Positions 26,596 to 34,502 of a DNA stretch of 64,000 bases are shown here, one piece after another. Both the position numbers and the translations under genes were made by a program. The notes under the pieces are model-generated. The model was not told the origin of the DNA, did not search any database, and saw nothing but the letters and a program-made list of their open reading frames with translations. This stretch comes from Chryseosolibacter sp964438975 (lineage in GTDB: Bacteria > Bacteroidota > Bacteroidia > Cytophagales > Cyclobacteriaceae), in the NCBI GenBank assembly GCA_964438975.1, contig CAYTMU010000013.1:1-64000 (forward strand). Reading direction: 5' to 3'. Position 1 is the stretch's first letter. Each line of letters opens with the position of its first letter.

Positions 26596-27564
26596 TCAGC
26601 GCCTCCTGCGGGCGTGCCTGGCGGGGGCGGGATCGAGGCCGGTCCAGACCTCCTGGATGCGTGCGATCTCCGTCTCCATCTGCTCCAGGAACAGCCGCGC
26701 TTGCGCGGACAGCGTGCGCCGGGCGGGCGAAATGACGATGAACTCTGCGAACAGCGGCGGGTCCGCGATCGGGCTGATGGTGCGCTCGCGCCCCCCGATG
26801 TCGTTCACGCAGATCAGGCCGGCCAGGATTGCCACCCAGTCGGACCGGGCGACGAATTCGAGCGTGCCGATCATCGCATCCATCTCGATCAGGCCCGCGA
26901 TCTCCACGCCGTGGGTCTGGAGATAGACCTCGATGTTGCGGCGGCGCACGTTCGAGCGGCCCGGCACCACGATCTTGAGCGGCCCGCAGTCGCGCATCCG
27001 CACCGGCGCGAGCGGCTTGAGTCCGAGCTTCGCCGAAAGCTTCGGGCTGGACACCAGCATCTCGCGGTCGCGCACCAGCAGCCGCGACTTCAGACCCGTG
27101 CGGCCCTCGAAGGTCGGCACCACGGCGAAATCCAGCTCGTCCGCCAGCACCATGTCGGTAAGGAGCCCGCTGTAGCCCTCGACGATACGCAGGCGCACGT
27201 CCGGGAAGCGCGGCGCGAAAGCCTGCAGCGTGGGCGCAAGCGCGGCCCGCGTCATGGTCGGCATCAGGCCGATGCGCAGGTCTCCCGAGACCAGTCCCGC
27301 GAAGCCGCGCGCCTCCTCGCCCGCGGTCTCGAGCTGGCCCACGGCCTCGACGCATCGCCGGTAGTAGCGCAGGCCCGCCGGCGTCGGCTTCACGCCCGCG
27401 GGCGTGCGCTCGAACAGCGTCACGCCGAGCGTGCGCTCCACCGCGGCGACATGCTGCGAAATGCCGGATTGCGTGGCGTTCTCGCGCGCCGCGGCGCGGG
27501 TGAACGAGCCTTCCTCGCACACCGCAATGACCGCCTGGACCTGCTTGAGCGCGATTCCGGCCAT
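26596..27564 (-). CDS. LysR-family transcriptional regulator
   Basis: 322 residues. The N-terminal winged helix-turn-helix covers residues ~5-63 (GSFTRAAARENATQSGIS, then VERTLGVTLFERTPAGV). It is followed by a LysR co-inducer domain (GDLRIGLMPTMTRAALAPTL onward) and an Arg-rich tail. It is transcribed away from the luciferase-like monooxygenase, with an AT-rich 136-nt gap, the classical layout for a regulator and its target. The HTH has a Gly-Ile-Ser recognition start as in CbbR and CysB relatives. The inducer is unknown. Confidence 0.92.
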   Translation of the reverse strand: MAGIALKQVQAVIAVCEEGSFTRAAARENATQSGISQHVAAVERTLGVTLFERTPAGVKPTPAGLRYYRRCVEAVGQLETAGEEARGFAGLVSGDLRIGLMPTMTRAALAPTLQAFAPRFPDVRLRIVEGYSGLLTDMVLADELDFAVVPTFEGRTGLKSRLLVRDREMLVSSPKLSAKLGLKPLAPVRMRDCGPLKIVVPGRSNVRRRNIEVYLQTHGVEIAGLIEMDAMIGTLEFVARSDWVAILAGLICVNDIGGRERTISPIADPPLFAEFIVISPARRTLSAQARLFLEQMETEIARIQEVWTGLDPAPARHARRRR

Positions 27565-27700
27565 CGGGCATCCGATCTTCTATCAAGAAATATAATGACT
27601 TTTTGCCTTCTATATTAATTCGTGACCCAGGGCCAGCGCGGCTAAGATCGGCTCCGAAACGCGGCCGCGTCACGGCTTTGAGGAAACGCGAAGGCTTCCG
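27565..27700. promoter_or_regulatory. Divergent LysR / monooxygenase promoter region
   Basis: This is an AT-rich pocket in GC-rich surroundings, centred on 27585-27620. It contains ATCAAGAAATATAATGACTT and TTCTATATTAATTCG, which offer T-N11-A half-sites typical of LysR binding and possible -10 hexamers (TATAAT-like in AATATAATG). Operator limits cannot be set from one sequence. Confidence 0.45.
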
Positions 27701-28786
27701 ATGAACGTGGGCTTCTTCACCATGCCGATCCATCCGGTCGACAAGGACTGGCGCGTCTCCCTGCGCGAGGATCGCGAGGCGTTCCTTCTCGCCGACAAGC
27801 TGGGCTTCAGCGAAGGCTACGTCGGGGAGCACTCGACCGACCGCGCTGAAAACATCACCTCCTGCATGATGTTCATCTCGAGCCTGATCCACGACACGAA
27901 GTCGATCAGGCTCGGCACCGGCACGATCAACATGCCGAACACGCATCCGGCGGCAGTGGCGGCCAATATCGCCATGCTCGATCACATGCTGGACGGACGC
28001 TTCATCTTCGGCATCAGCCCCGGCGGACTGCTGTCCGACGCCGAAGCATTCGGCAACCTCGACGCCGACCGCAACGCGATGTTCCTCGAGGCCATCAACG
28101 CGGTGCTGAAGATCTGGGAGAGCGAGCCGCCCTACAACATCGAGGGCAAGTACTGGACCATCAAGGTCGAGCGCCAGTTCGTCCCGGAAATCGGCCAGGG
28201 CTATCTGCCCAGGCCCCTGCAGAGGCCGCATCCGCCGATCGTCGTCACCGCGGTCGCGCCGTTCTCCAGGGGCGTGACCGAGGCCGCGGCCCGCGGCTGG
28301 GACCCGATCTCGGCCAACTTCCTGATGCCGGAATGGGTGAAGAGCCACTGGCCCAAATATGTGGAAGGTTGCCAGCGCGTGGGCCGGGCGGCCGATCCCG
28401 CGAACTGGCGCGTGGCCAAGAGCGTGTTCGTGGCCGACGACGACAAGACCGCGAAGGCCTACGCCACCGATCCCGACAGCCCGTACCGCTTCTACTACAA
28501 CCAGCTTTACACCAAGCTGAAGAAGGGCCGGCTGGAGCTGTTCAAGACCCGCCGCGACCAGCCGGACGATGAGGTCACGCTCGACTCGATCTGTGACGAA
28601 CTGATCATCCACGGCTCGCCGGACAAGGTGGCCGACGAGATCCTGAAATTCCGCGAGCGGGTCGGCGACTTCGGCACGCTGCTCTACGCCGGCAAGGACT
28701 GGCGCGATCCGGAGTTGGCCCGGCGCTCGATGGTGCTGATGGCCGAGAAGGTGATGCCGAAGGTCAACGCGGCCATCGGAGGTTAG
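27701..28786 (+). CDS. Luciferase-like (LLM class) flavin-dependent monooxygenase
   Basis: 361 residues, TIM-barrel of the bacterial luciferase superfamily. The start MNVGFFTMPIHPVDKDW, then LADKLGFSEGYVGEHS, LGTGTINMPNTHPAAVAANIAMLDHMLDGRFIFGISPGGL and VADEILKFRERVGDFGTLLYAG are family blocks. It resembles the LuxA-type alkanal monooxygenase and limonene-monooxygenase-like subgroup. It needs FMNH2 from a partner reductase, which is not visible here. It is probably controlled by the divergent LysR regulator. Confidence 0.88.
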   Translation: MNVGFFTMPIHPVDKDWRVSLREDREAFLLADKLGFSEGYVGEHSTDRAENITSCMMFISSLIHDTKSIRLGTGTINMPNTHPAAVAANIAMLDHMLDGRFIFGISPGGLLSDAEAFGNLDADRNAMFLEAINAVLKIWESEPPYNIEGKYWTIKVERQFVPEIGQGYLPRPLQRPHPPIVVTAVAPFSRGVTEAAARGWDPISANFLMPEWVKSHWPKYVEGCQRVGRAADPANWRVAKSVFVADDDKTAKAYATDPDSPYRFYYNQLYTKLKKGRLELFKTRRDQPDDEVTLDSICDELIIHGSPDKVADEILKFRERVGDFGTLLYAGKDWRDPELARRSMVLMAEKVMPKVNAAIGG

Positions 28787-28888
28787 AGCGTTTTCGAGCG
28801 AAGTGGGAACCGGTTCGCGTGAAGAAAACGCGACAAATAGAGAATCGAGAGTCCTTCACCGTTTCCATGAAACGATGAAGGACTCTGG
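28787..28888. repeat. Rhizobiales-type palindromic repeat with long hairpin
   Basis: Starting at the monooxygenase stop, arms GCGTTTTC (28788-28795) and GAAAACGC (28824-28831) flank GAGCGAAGTGGGAACCGGTT. A near-perfect 17-bp hairpin follows (28849-28865 with 28869-28885, one mismatch, 3-nt loop). This sequence type is spread through Bradyrhizobium-like and Mesorhizobium-like genomes. Here it also fills the leader of the next gene, and the hairpin ends 12 nt before its start. Confidence 0.7.
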
Positions 28889-28897
28889 GAGAGCGTC

Positions 28898-29887
28898 ATG
28901 GCGCGTCCGCGCATCTTCGTCACGCAGCCCATTGCCGAGAGCGCGCTGGCGCGGCTGCGCGAAGTGGCGGACGTCGAGGTCAACGCCGACTCCAGCCGCG
29001 TTCTGCCCAAGGACAGGCTGATCGAGGGCGTGAAGCGTTGCGACATCCTGCTGTCGCTTTTGCACGACACCGTGGACGCCGACGTGCTGGCGGCCAATCC
29101 TGACCTCAAGGCCGTGTCCTCGATGAACATCACGCAGGATCGCATCGACCTTCAGGCCGCGACCGCGCGCGGCATTCCGGTGACCAACATTCCGGCGATC
29201 GTGACCGACGCCACCGCGGACATCGGCTTCGGGCTGCTGCTGTCGGTCGCGCGCAACATCGCGCTCGGCGACCGGCTGTTCCGGCAGGGCGTCTATCCGG
29301 GCTCGCAGTCGAATCATCTGGCGGGCGCGGCGGTGACCGGCAGGACGCTCGGCCTGGTCGGCTTCGGCCGCATCGGCCAGGCGCTGGCGAAGCGCGGACG
29401 CGGCTTCGACATGAAGATCGTCTATGCCGATCCGCGCAGGCTTGCGCCGGAGGAGGAGGCGAGGTTCGACGCGCGATATCTGGGCTTCGAGGAGTTGCTG
29501 CGCGCGGCCGACTTCGTGTCGCTGCATCCGCAGCTTTCGCCCGCCACGCGTCATCTGATGAGCGACGCGCAATTCGCACTGATGAAGCCCACGGCCTTCG
29601 TCATCAACACATCCCGCGGACCCGTGATCGACGAGGCCGCGCTGGTGCGTGCGCTGAAGGAGAAGAAGATCGCGGGCGCGGGCCTCGACGTCTACGAGCA
29701 CGAGCCGAGGGTGTCGCCGGAGCTGGTCGCGATGCCGAATGTGGTCCTGACGCCGCATCTCGGAAGCGCGGTGCTGGATCTGCGGGAGGGCATGGCCCGT
29801 GTGGTGGTGGACAACACCCTTGCGCTGATCGAGGGCCGCGAGCCGGTGAGCTGTCTCAACCCGCAGGTGCTAAAGAAGCTGTTTTGA
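28898..29887 (+). CDS. D-2-hydroxyacid dehydrogenase (glyoxylate/hydroxypyruvate reductase-like)
   Basis: 329 residues. GRTLGLVGFGRIGQALAKRGRGFDMKIVYADP is the NAD(H) fold (about residue 148-180). NTSRGPVIDEAALVRAL contains the substrate Arg (about 235), DVYEHEP the Glu pair and LTPHLGSA the catalytic His (about 283). These enzymes reduce 2-oxoacids such as glyoxylate, hydroxypyruvate or phenylpyruvate. It may complete side-product salvage for the surrounding catabolic genes. It is the last plus-strand gene before a minus-strand run. Confidence 0.9.
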   Translation: MARPRIFVTQPIAESALARLREVADVEVNADSSRVLPKDRLIEGVKRCDILLSLLHDTVDADVLAANPDLKAVSSMNITQDRIDLQAATARGIPVTNIPAIVTDATADIGFGLLLSVARNIALGDRLFRQGVYPGSQSNHLAGAAVTGRTLGLVGFGRIGQALAKRGRGFDMKIVYADPRRLAPEEEARFDARYLGFEELLRAADFVSLHPQLSPATRHLMSDAQFALMKPTAFVINTSRGPVIDEAALVRALKEKKIAGAGLDVYEHEPRVSPELVAMPNVVLTPHLGSAVLDLREGMARVVVDNTLALIEGREPVSCLNPQVLKKLF

Positions 29888-30077
29888 TCCCGGCGGACTT
29901 CGGCCCTGACGAGGCCGGCGACGACTGCGAAGCAATCGGCCGGTGGGGCGTCGCCCTCTGCTCCATCATCAGGACGCCTCTGGATGGAGCCCTCCGATGA
30001 GCGGACCGGGGCGAAGATAAGGAGAGGCTGCGCCGCTGCTGGTGTGGCCGGAGCCTCTCCCGTTCGGCCCGCTGGGT

Positions 30078-30551
30078 TCAGTCGACCAGGAATTCGCCGT
30101 TGATCTCCACGGCGCTCCCGTGCGGAAGCGTCGCGACGCCGATGGCCGTTCGAGCGTGGCAGCCGCGCTCGGGGCCGTAGAGCTCGAACAGAAGATCGGA
30201 CGCCCCGTCGATCACCGACGGCATGTGGTGATAGTCGGGCGCGGAATTGACCATGCCAAACAACCGGACGATCTGGCGCACGCGGTCGAGGTCGCCGAGC
30301 TCCTGCTTGAGCGTGGACAGAATCTTGAGTGCGACCATTTTCGCGACCGCATAGCCTTCCTCGGTCGTCATGTCCGCACCGAGCTTGCCATGCAGCCGCA
30401 TGCCGGGGATGGACAGTCCCAACGCGCCGTGTCCCGACAAATAAAGAATATTTCCGATCCTCACGCATCCCTTGCGGCTTGGCTTCGGAAACTTGAACGG
30501 GGGAAACAGCGAAAGCCCCATTTTCTCAAGCTTGGATTCGATCTCGCCCAT
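30078..30551 (-). CDS. RidA/YjgF-family protein
   Basis: 157 residues. Typical blocks are GNILYLSGHGALG, ALKILSTLKQELGDLDRVRQIVRLFGMVNSAPDYHHMPSVIDGASDLLFELYGPERGCHARTAIGVATLPHGSAVEINGEF. The Arg in HARTAIG binds the substrate carboxylate and the Glu in VEINGE is conserved. RidA members hydrolyse reactive enamine/imine intermediates; this longer subgroup has other deaminase roles. It follows a tctC gene and may deaminate a nitrogenous catabolite (inference). Confidence 0.88.
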   Translation of the reverse strand: MGEIESKLEKMGLSLFPPFKFPKPSRKGCVRIGNILYLSGHGALGLSIPGMRLHGKLGADMTTEEGYAVAKMVALKILSTLKQELGDLDRVRQIVRLFGMVNSAPDYHHMPSVIDGASDLLFELYGPERGCHARTAIGVATLPHGSAVEINGEFLVD

Positions 30552-30611
30552 ATCGCTCTCTCTGATGAAGGTCGTTTTGCAGGAACGGCAGCCCGGTTCG
30601 GGACAAGACCG

Positions 30612-31583
30612 TTACTGCATCGGGATTTTCGCCTCTTTGACGACCCGCTGCCATTTCGTCATCTCTTGCGAGAAAAACTCTCCGAACTCCGTCGTGGTCA
30701 TCTTGACGATGTCCGCGCCCGCTTCTGCGAAGCGCGCCTGCACATCGGGCTGTTCCAGGACCACGGCGATCTCGCGGTGCAGGTGGGATACGACCTCGGC
30801 GGGCGTCCCGGACGGAGCCATGAAACCGATCCAGTTTCCGGCCTTCAGGCCCGGCAGCCCGGCCTCAGCCATCGTGGGAACGTCCGGCAGCGTGCGGACG
30901 CGCCCGGAATCGACGATGGCCAGCGGCTTCAGCTTTCCGGTGCGCGCATGCGGCACGATCGAGGTCACCGAGCCCACGAGCACATGGCTGTGGCCGCCGA
31001 TCACGTCGATGAACGCCGGGCCGCCGCCGCGAAACGGAACGTGCTGGATATCGACGCCGGCCGCGAGCTTGAACAGCTCCGCCCCGAGATGAAGATTTCC
31101 GCCGACGCCTCCCGAAGCGTAAAGCAGGGCGCCGGGTTTGCTTTTCGCGAGGGCGATCAGTTCCTTCACCGAGTTGACCGGCAGCCCGGGATTGACGGCG
31201 AGGACGCTCGGGCTCGACACGGCGATCGCCACCGGTGTGAATGCCTTGTAGGGGTCGTAAGGCAGCTTGTACATGAACGGGATGACGGCATGCGGCAAGG
31301 AGGCCACAAGCAGCGTATAGCCATCCTTCGGAGCATTCGCGACAAGCTCCGTGCCGATGATGCCGCCGGCGCCCGTCCGGTTCTCGACGATGAACTGCGT
31401 TCCGGACCGTTCGCTCAGCTTCGCCGCCACCGTGCGCGCCACGGTGTCGTTGATCCCGCCGGGCGGAAACGGAATGACCATCCGCACCGGCCTCGTCGGA
31501 TAGCTCTGCGCGAATGCCGACATCGTGAATGAGAGTGCGAGCATGACGCCGAGGACGGTCGGGGCCAAAGTGCGTCGGAGCAT
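30612..31583 (-). CDS. Bug/TctC-family periplasmic solute-binding protein
   Basis: 323 residues from ATG 31583 with GAGGAAG upstream; a longer frame starts at 31637 without a ribosome site. A signal peptide (LSFTMSAFA) is followed by QSYPTRPVRMVIPFPPGGINDTVARTV, VENRTGAGGIIGTELV, GALLYASGGVGGNLHL and GRVRTLPDVPTMAEAGLPG. It is the fifth Bug receptor in the window. It is 60 nt upstream of ridA, so probably one transcript; no tctAB is adjacent. Confidence 0.9.
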   Translation of the reverse strand: MLRRTLAPTVLGVMLALSFTMSAFAQSYPTRPVRMVIPFPPGGINDTVARTVAAKLSERSGTQFIVENRTGAGGIIGTELVANAPKDGYTLLVASLPHAVIPFMYKLPYDPYKAFTPVAIAVSSPSVLAVNPGLPVNSVKELIALAKSKPGALLYASGGVGGNLHLGAELFKLAAGVDIQHVPFRGGGPAFIDVIGGHSHVLVGSVTSIVPHARTGKLKPLAIVDSGRVRTLPDVPTMAEAGLPGLKAGNWIGFMAPSGTPAEVVSHLHREIAVVLEQPDVQARFAEAGADIVKMTTTEFGEFFSQEMTKWQRVVKEAKIPMQ

Positions 31584-31930
31584 GTCTTCCTCGCGTCGCG
31601 TTGGTCGATCATCGCCGTTTGAAACGGACCCGATCATTGCTCGAACTCAACCAAACGCGAGATGGCTTTTCAAGCGCTCTAAAAAATGCACGGCCACACG
31701 GCACGCAATTATGCCGTGTACTCCCGGGGGCGTTCTGGGCGGTGCTCCGATGCGCTCGAACTCCCGGCGCTGCCTGAGGCGTTTCTGAAGCGGCGGGGAA
31801 AGCCGGTTGTTGCGCAAGCCTGCAAGCAGTCGCGTGAGGCGAAAGCGGGATGCGCATGGAGGCGCCTGGCTTTGCGCGGTGCAACTCCTCCTGAACGGCT
31901 GATGGCGTCAGCGGCGACCGCCTCTCGCGG
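31584..31930. promoter_or_regulatory. 347-nt gene-free spacer with a palindromic operator candidate
   Basis: No reading frame here looks coding. At 31696-31719 lies an 8-bp perfect inverted repeat, ACACGGCA then TGCCGTGT, separated by 8 nt (CGCAATTA). It is about 113-136 nt upstream of the tctC start on the minus strand. Spacing and symmetry suit a dimeric repressor such as GntR or LacI. An AT-rich stretch (CTAAAAAATGC) flanks it. Assignment as an operator is inference. Confidence 0.4.
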
Positions 31931-32884
31931 TCACTTCACCGCCTGCGGGTTGATCGGACTTCCCGTTCCGCCGGTGATGATCAGCGGGGGGCCTGCGAAG
32001 AAGAACTCGTAGATGCCGTCGTTCTCGCAGTCCTCCGCCAGCTCCTTGAGATAGAAGATCTCGCCCATGCACAGGCCCATCGCCGGGATCACGACCCAGT
32101 GCCAGGGCTGGTTGGCCTCGGTGGTCTCGTTCGGCCGCACCTCGACGCCCCACGTGTCGGAGCAGATCGCCGCGATCTCCTTCTCCTGGCACCAGTAGCA
32201 GTTCTCGAACATCACGCCCGGCGCGTCGCCGCCGGCGTAGCCGCCCCACTGGCCCTCCTTGAGGCAGCGCTCCATCTGGCCGGTGCGCACGATCACGAAA
32301 TCGCCCTTGCGGATTTCGACATTCTGATCCTTGGCGCACTTGTCGAGTTCGTCGTTGGAAATGCCTTCGCCGTCCTTGAGCCAGTCGACCCCGCGATGGC
32401 GCGCGATGTCGAGCAGCACGCCGCGGCCGACCATCTTGCTCTTGGAATGCTCGATGCCAAGAACGGCGAGACCGCGCGAGTCGATCAGCCGCGCGTCATG
32501 GCCGTTATAGGCCTTGTCCTCGTAGAAGATGTGGCCGAGCGCATCCCAATGCGTCGCGCCCTGCACGCACAGGTTCAGCGTGTCGTCGGCGTAGCGGATC
32601 TTGTTCCAGTCCTGCCGGCCGGCGACGGCGTCGGTGCCGGTGGCGAGCATCTGGTGGATCGGGTTGAAGCGGCCGCCGAACAGGCCGGTCTGCGGACCGT
32701 TGCGGTCGAGCGGGATGCCGAGCGCGAACACCTTGCCGGTCCTGATCAGGCCGGATGCGCGCACGATGTCCTCGGGCGTGACGTGGTTGAGCGTGCCGAT
32801 CTGGTCTTCCTTGCCCCAGCGGCCCCAGTTCGAGAGCTTCCGGGAAGCCTCCTCGATCGCGGCCCGGCCCACCTTGATGTCCAT
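31931..32884 (-). CDS. Cyclase-family metal-dependent hydrolase, long form
   Basis: 317 residues. The family metal motif appears as CVQGATHWDALGHIFY (HxD..H; about residue 113), with VGRGVLLDIARHRGVDWL and KGDFVIVRTGQMERCL as second blocks and GAPGV-like GDAPGVMFEN. The opening WGRWGKEDQIGTLNHVTPEDIVRA is typical of the ~310-residue cyclase branch found with catabolic transporters. It is expected to be a Mn/Zn amidohydrolase that opens a ring. It sits between cynS and a tctC/ridA pair. The substrate is unknown. Confidence 0.85.
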   Translation of the reverse strand: MDIKVGRAAIEEASRKLSNWGRWGKEDQIGTLNHVTPEDIVRASGLIRTGKVFALGIPLDRNGPQTGLFGGRFNPIHQMLATGTDAVAGRQDWNKIRYADDTLNLCVQGATHWDALGHIFYEDKAYNGHDARLIDSRGLAVLGIEHSKSKMVGRGVLLDIARHRGVDWLKDGEGISNDELDKCAKDQNVEIRKGDFVIVRTGQMERCLKEGQWGGYAGGDAPGVMFENCYWCQEKEIAAICSDTWGVEVRPNETTEANQPWHWVVIPAMGLCMGEIFYLKELAEDCENDGIYEFFFAGPPLIITGGTGSPINPQAVK

Positions 32885-33016
32885 CGCCGTCTCCTTCCTT
32901 GCGTTCCCGTCGTGCTCTTCCCGGCATGGCGTGCGCGGGCGGCCGGCAGGATTGTGGCCAACCGGCTGCGATCCGTCTACGGCGATTGTGGCCGGCGCGG
33001 ACGCGGCGGGCGCAGC

Positions 33017-33053
33017 GCCAAAGAGAAAGCCCTCTCCCCGAGGGGAGAGGGCT
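33017..33053 (-). terminator. Rho-independent terminator of cynS
   Basis: A perfect 12-bp stem, AGCCCTCTCCCC (33028-33039) with GGGGAGAGGGCT (33042-33053), has a 2-nt gap. On the minus strand it is followed by TTCTCTTT, 27 nt after the cynS stop. The tight loop is unusual but the T-rich tail supports termination. Confidence 0.7.
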
Positions 33054-33079
33054 CGCGCCGCCGCCGGCGGAGGAGGAGA

Positions 33080-33568
33080 TCACTCCTCCTTGAAGCCGTA
33101 AGCTTGCGCGTTACCGGTTGCGCCGTAATACTTGAACGGCAGGAACTTGCCCGACATGGTGAACTTGACGCGATCGCCTTTGGGATCGGCGAGGCGCTCC
33201 ATCACCATGTCGAAGTCGATGGCGGACATGATGCCGTCGCCGAACTCCTCCTCGATCAGCGCCTTCCACGCCGGGCCGTTGATCATCACCAGCTCGTAAA
33301 AGCGGTAGATCAGCGGATCGCTCGGCGGCATCGGCGTGCCGGCGCCGCGCAGCGGCACCTCGTTGAGCATCGCCTGCTCGGCCTTCGACAGTTCGAACAG
33401 CTTGGCCGCGGCCGCCGCCTGCGGCTTGGTCAGCTTGTGGTGGCCGAGCAGCGCGCCGGTGATCATCACCGGCGACATGCCGCCGATGGTTTCGCAGATG
33501 TGCTTCCAGGTCCATCCTTTCTCGCGCTTGATGTCGAGGATCTTTTCGGTGAGGTCGGCACGCTTCAT
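33080..33568 (-). CDS. cynS: Cyanate hydratase (cyanase) CynS
   Basis: 162 residues from ATG 33568 (GGGAGACC upstream). The N-terminal helix-turn-helix-like domain is ADLTEKILDIKREKGWTWKHICETIGGMSPVMITGALLG. The C-terminal catalytic domain has IYRFYELVMINGPAWKALIEEEFGDGIMSAIDFDM, including the catalytic Arg and Glu of RFYE and the Ser of MSAIDF. The end GKFLPFKYYG is nearly invariant. Cyanase forms a decamer that converts cyanate plus bicarbonate to ammonia and CO2. It is 32 nt after the importer ATPase, completing a cyanate uptake and detoxification/nitrogen-supply operon. Confidence 0.96.
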   Translation of the reverse strand: MKRADLTEKILDIKREKGWTWKHICETIGGMSPVMITGALLGHHKLTKPQAAAAAKLFELSKAEQAMLNEVPLRGAGTPMPPSDPLIYRFYELVMINGPAWKALIEEEFGDGIMSAIDFDMVMERLADPKGDRVKFTMSGKFLPFKYYGATGNAQAYGFKEE

Positions 33569-33600
33569 TTTCGGTCTCCCGGTCTTGGTTGGTCGGTGGA

Positions 33601-34497
33601 CTAGCTGGCCTGTGCGATGCGCGTCTGCGCGGCGGAGGCGGCAACGGTCGGCTCGAAACCCGGCCGCACGACCGGAACCCGACGCGGATCGAAATCCGGC
33701 GTCTGGCCGACGAAGGTGCGGCTGCGGCTCACGAGGAAGTCGATGATGTGGTTGCGGAGCGGGTAGTAGAGCGGCTGCTTGTGCAGCTCCGTGCGCTGGC
33801 GGTCCTTCGGCAGCGGGTTCTCCACGATCTCCGCGATCACCGCGCCGGGACCGTTGGTCATCAGCGCGATCCTGTCGGCGAGGTAGATCGCCTCGTCCAC
33901 GTCGTGGGTGATCATAAAGGTGGTCTGCCCGGTTTCCTGGCAGATGCGGCGCACCTCGTCCTGCAGCGTGCCGCGGGTGAGCGCGTCGAGCGCGGAGAAC
34001 GGCTCGTCCATCAGCATCATCTTCGGCTGGATCGACAGCGCGCGGGCGATGCCGACGCGCTGCTTCATGCCGCCGGACAGCTCGGACGGCCGCTTGTGCT
34101 CGGAGCCGGAGAGGCCGACGAGGTCGATGAAGGTCTGCGCGTGAGCGCGGACCTTGTCGGCCGGCCAGTTGCGCCACTTCGACGACACCGCATAGGCGAC
34201 GTTGCCCATTACCGTGCGCCAGGGCAGCAGCGAATGGCCCTGGAAGATCACCGCGCGGTCGAGGCTCGGGCCTTCGATCGCCTGGTTGTCGACGATCACC
34301 GCGCCGTCGGTCGGGGCGTCGAGGCCGGCGAGGATGTTGAGCACCGTGGTCTTTCCGCAGCCGGAATGGCCGATGACGCAGGTGAACTCGCCGCGGTTCA
34401 TCGAGAGCCAGAGGTTCTCGAAGATGGTGGTGACTCCCCCGCCGGGGGCGGGATAGCGGCGGGAGACGGCTTCAAGCGAGACGAACTTGTCGGTCAT
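33601..34497 (-). CDS. Cyanate/nitrate-type ABC transporter ATPase
   Basis: 298 residues from ATG 34497. Walker A is VIGHSGCGKTTVLN, Q-loop VIFQGHSLLPWRTVMGNV, signature LSGGMKQRVGIARAL, Walker B MLMDEPFSALDALTRG and switch MITHDVDEAIYLADR: the taurine/nitrate/cyanate (SsuB/NrtD/CynD) subfamily. A ~45-residue C-terminal extension (from RSRTFVGQTPDFDP) is poorly conserved. It lies 5 nt from the permease stop and immediately ahead of cynS, so the likely substrate is cyanate. Confidence 0.92.
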   Translation of the reverse strand: MTDKFVSLEAVSRRYPAPGGGVTTIFENLWLSMNRGEFTCVIGHSGCGKTTVLNILAGLDAPTDGAVIVDNQAIEGPSLDRAVIFQGHSLLPWRTVMGNVAYAVSSKWRNWPADKVRAHAQTFIDLVGLSGSEHKRPSELSGGMKQRVGIARALSIQPKMMLMDEPFSALDALTRGTLQDEVRRICQETGQTTFMITHDVDEAIYLADRIALMTNGPGAVIAEIVENPLPKDRQRTELHKQPLYYPLRNHIIDFLVSRSRTFVGQTPDFDPRRVPVVRPGFEPTVAASAAQTRIAQAS

Positions 34498-34502
34498 GGG
34501 CG

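Noticed and set aside
32961..33053. REP-type mobile palindrome after cynS
   Set aside because: The stem at 33028-33053 is followed by a T-rich tail on the transcribed strand right after cynS, so a terminator is the simpler reading.
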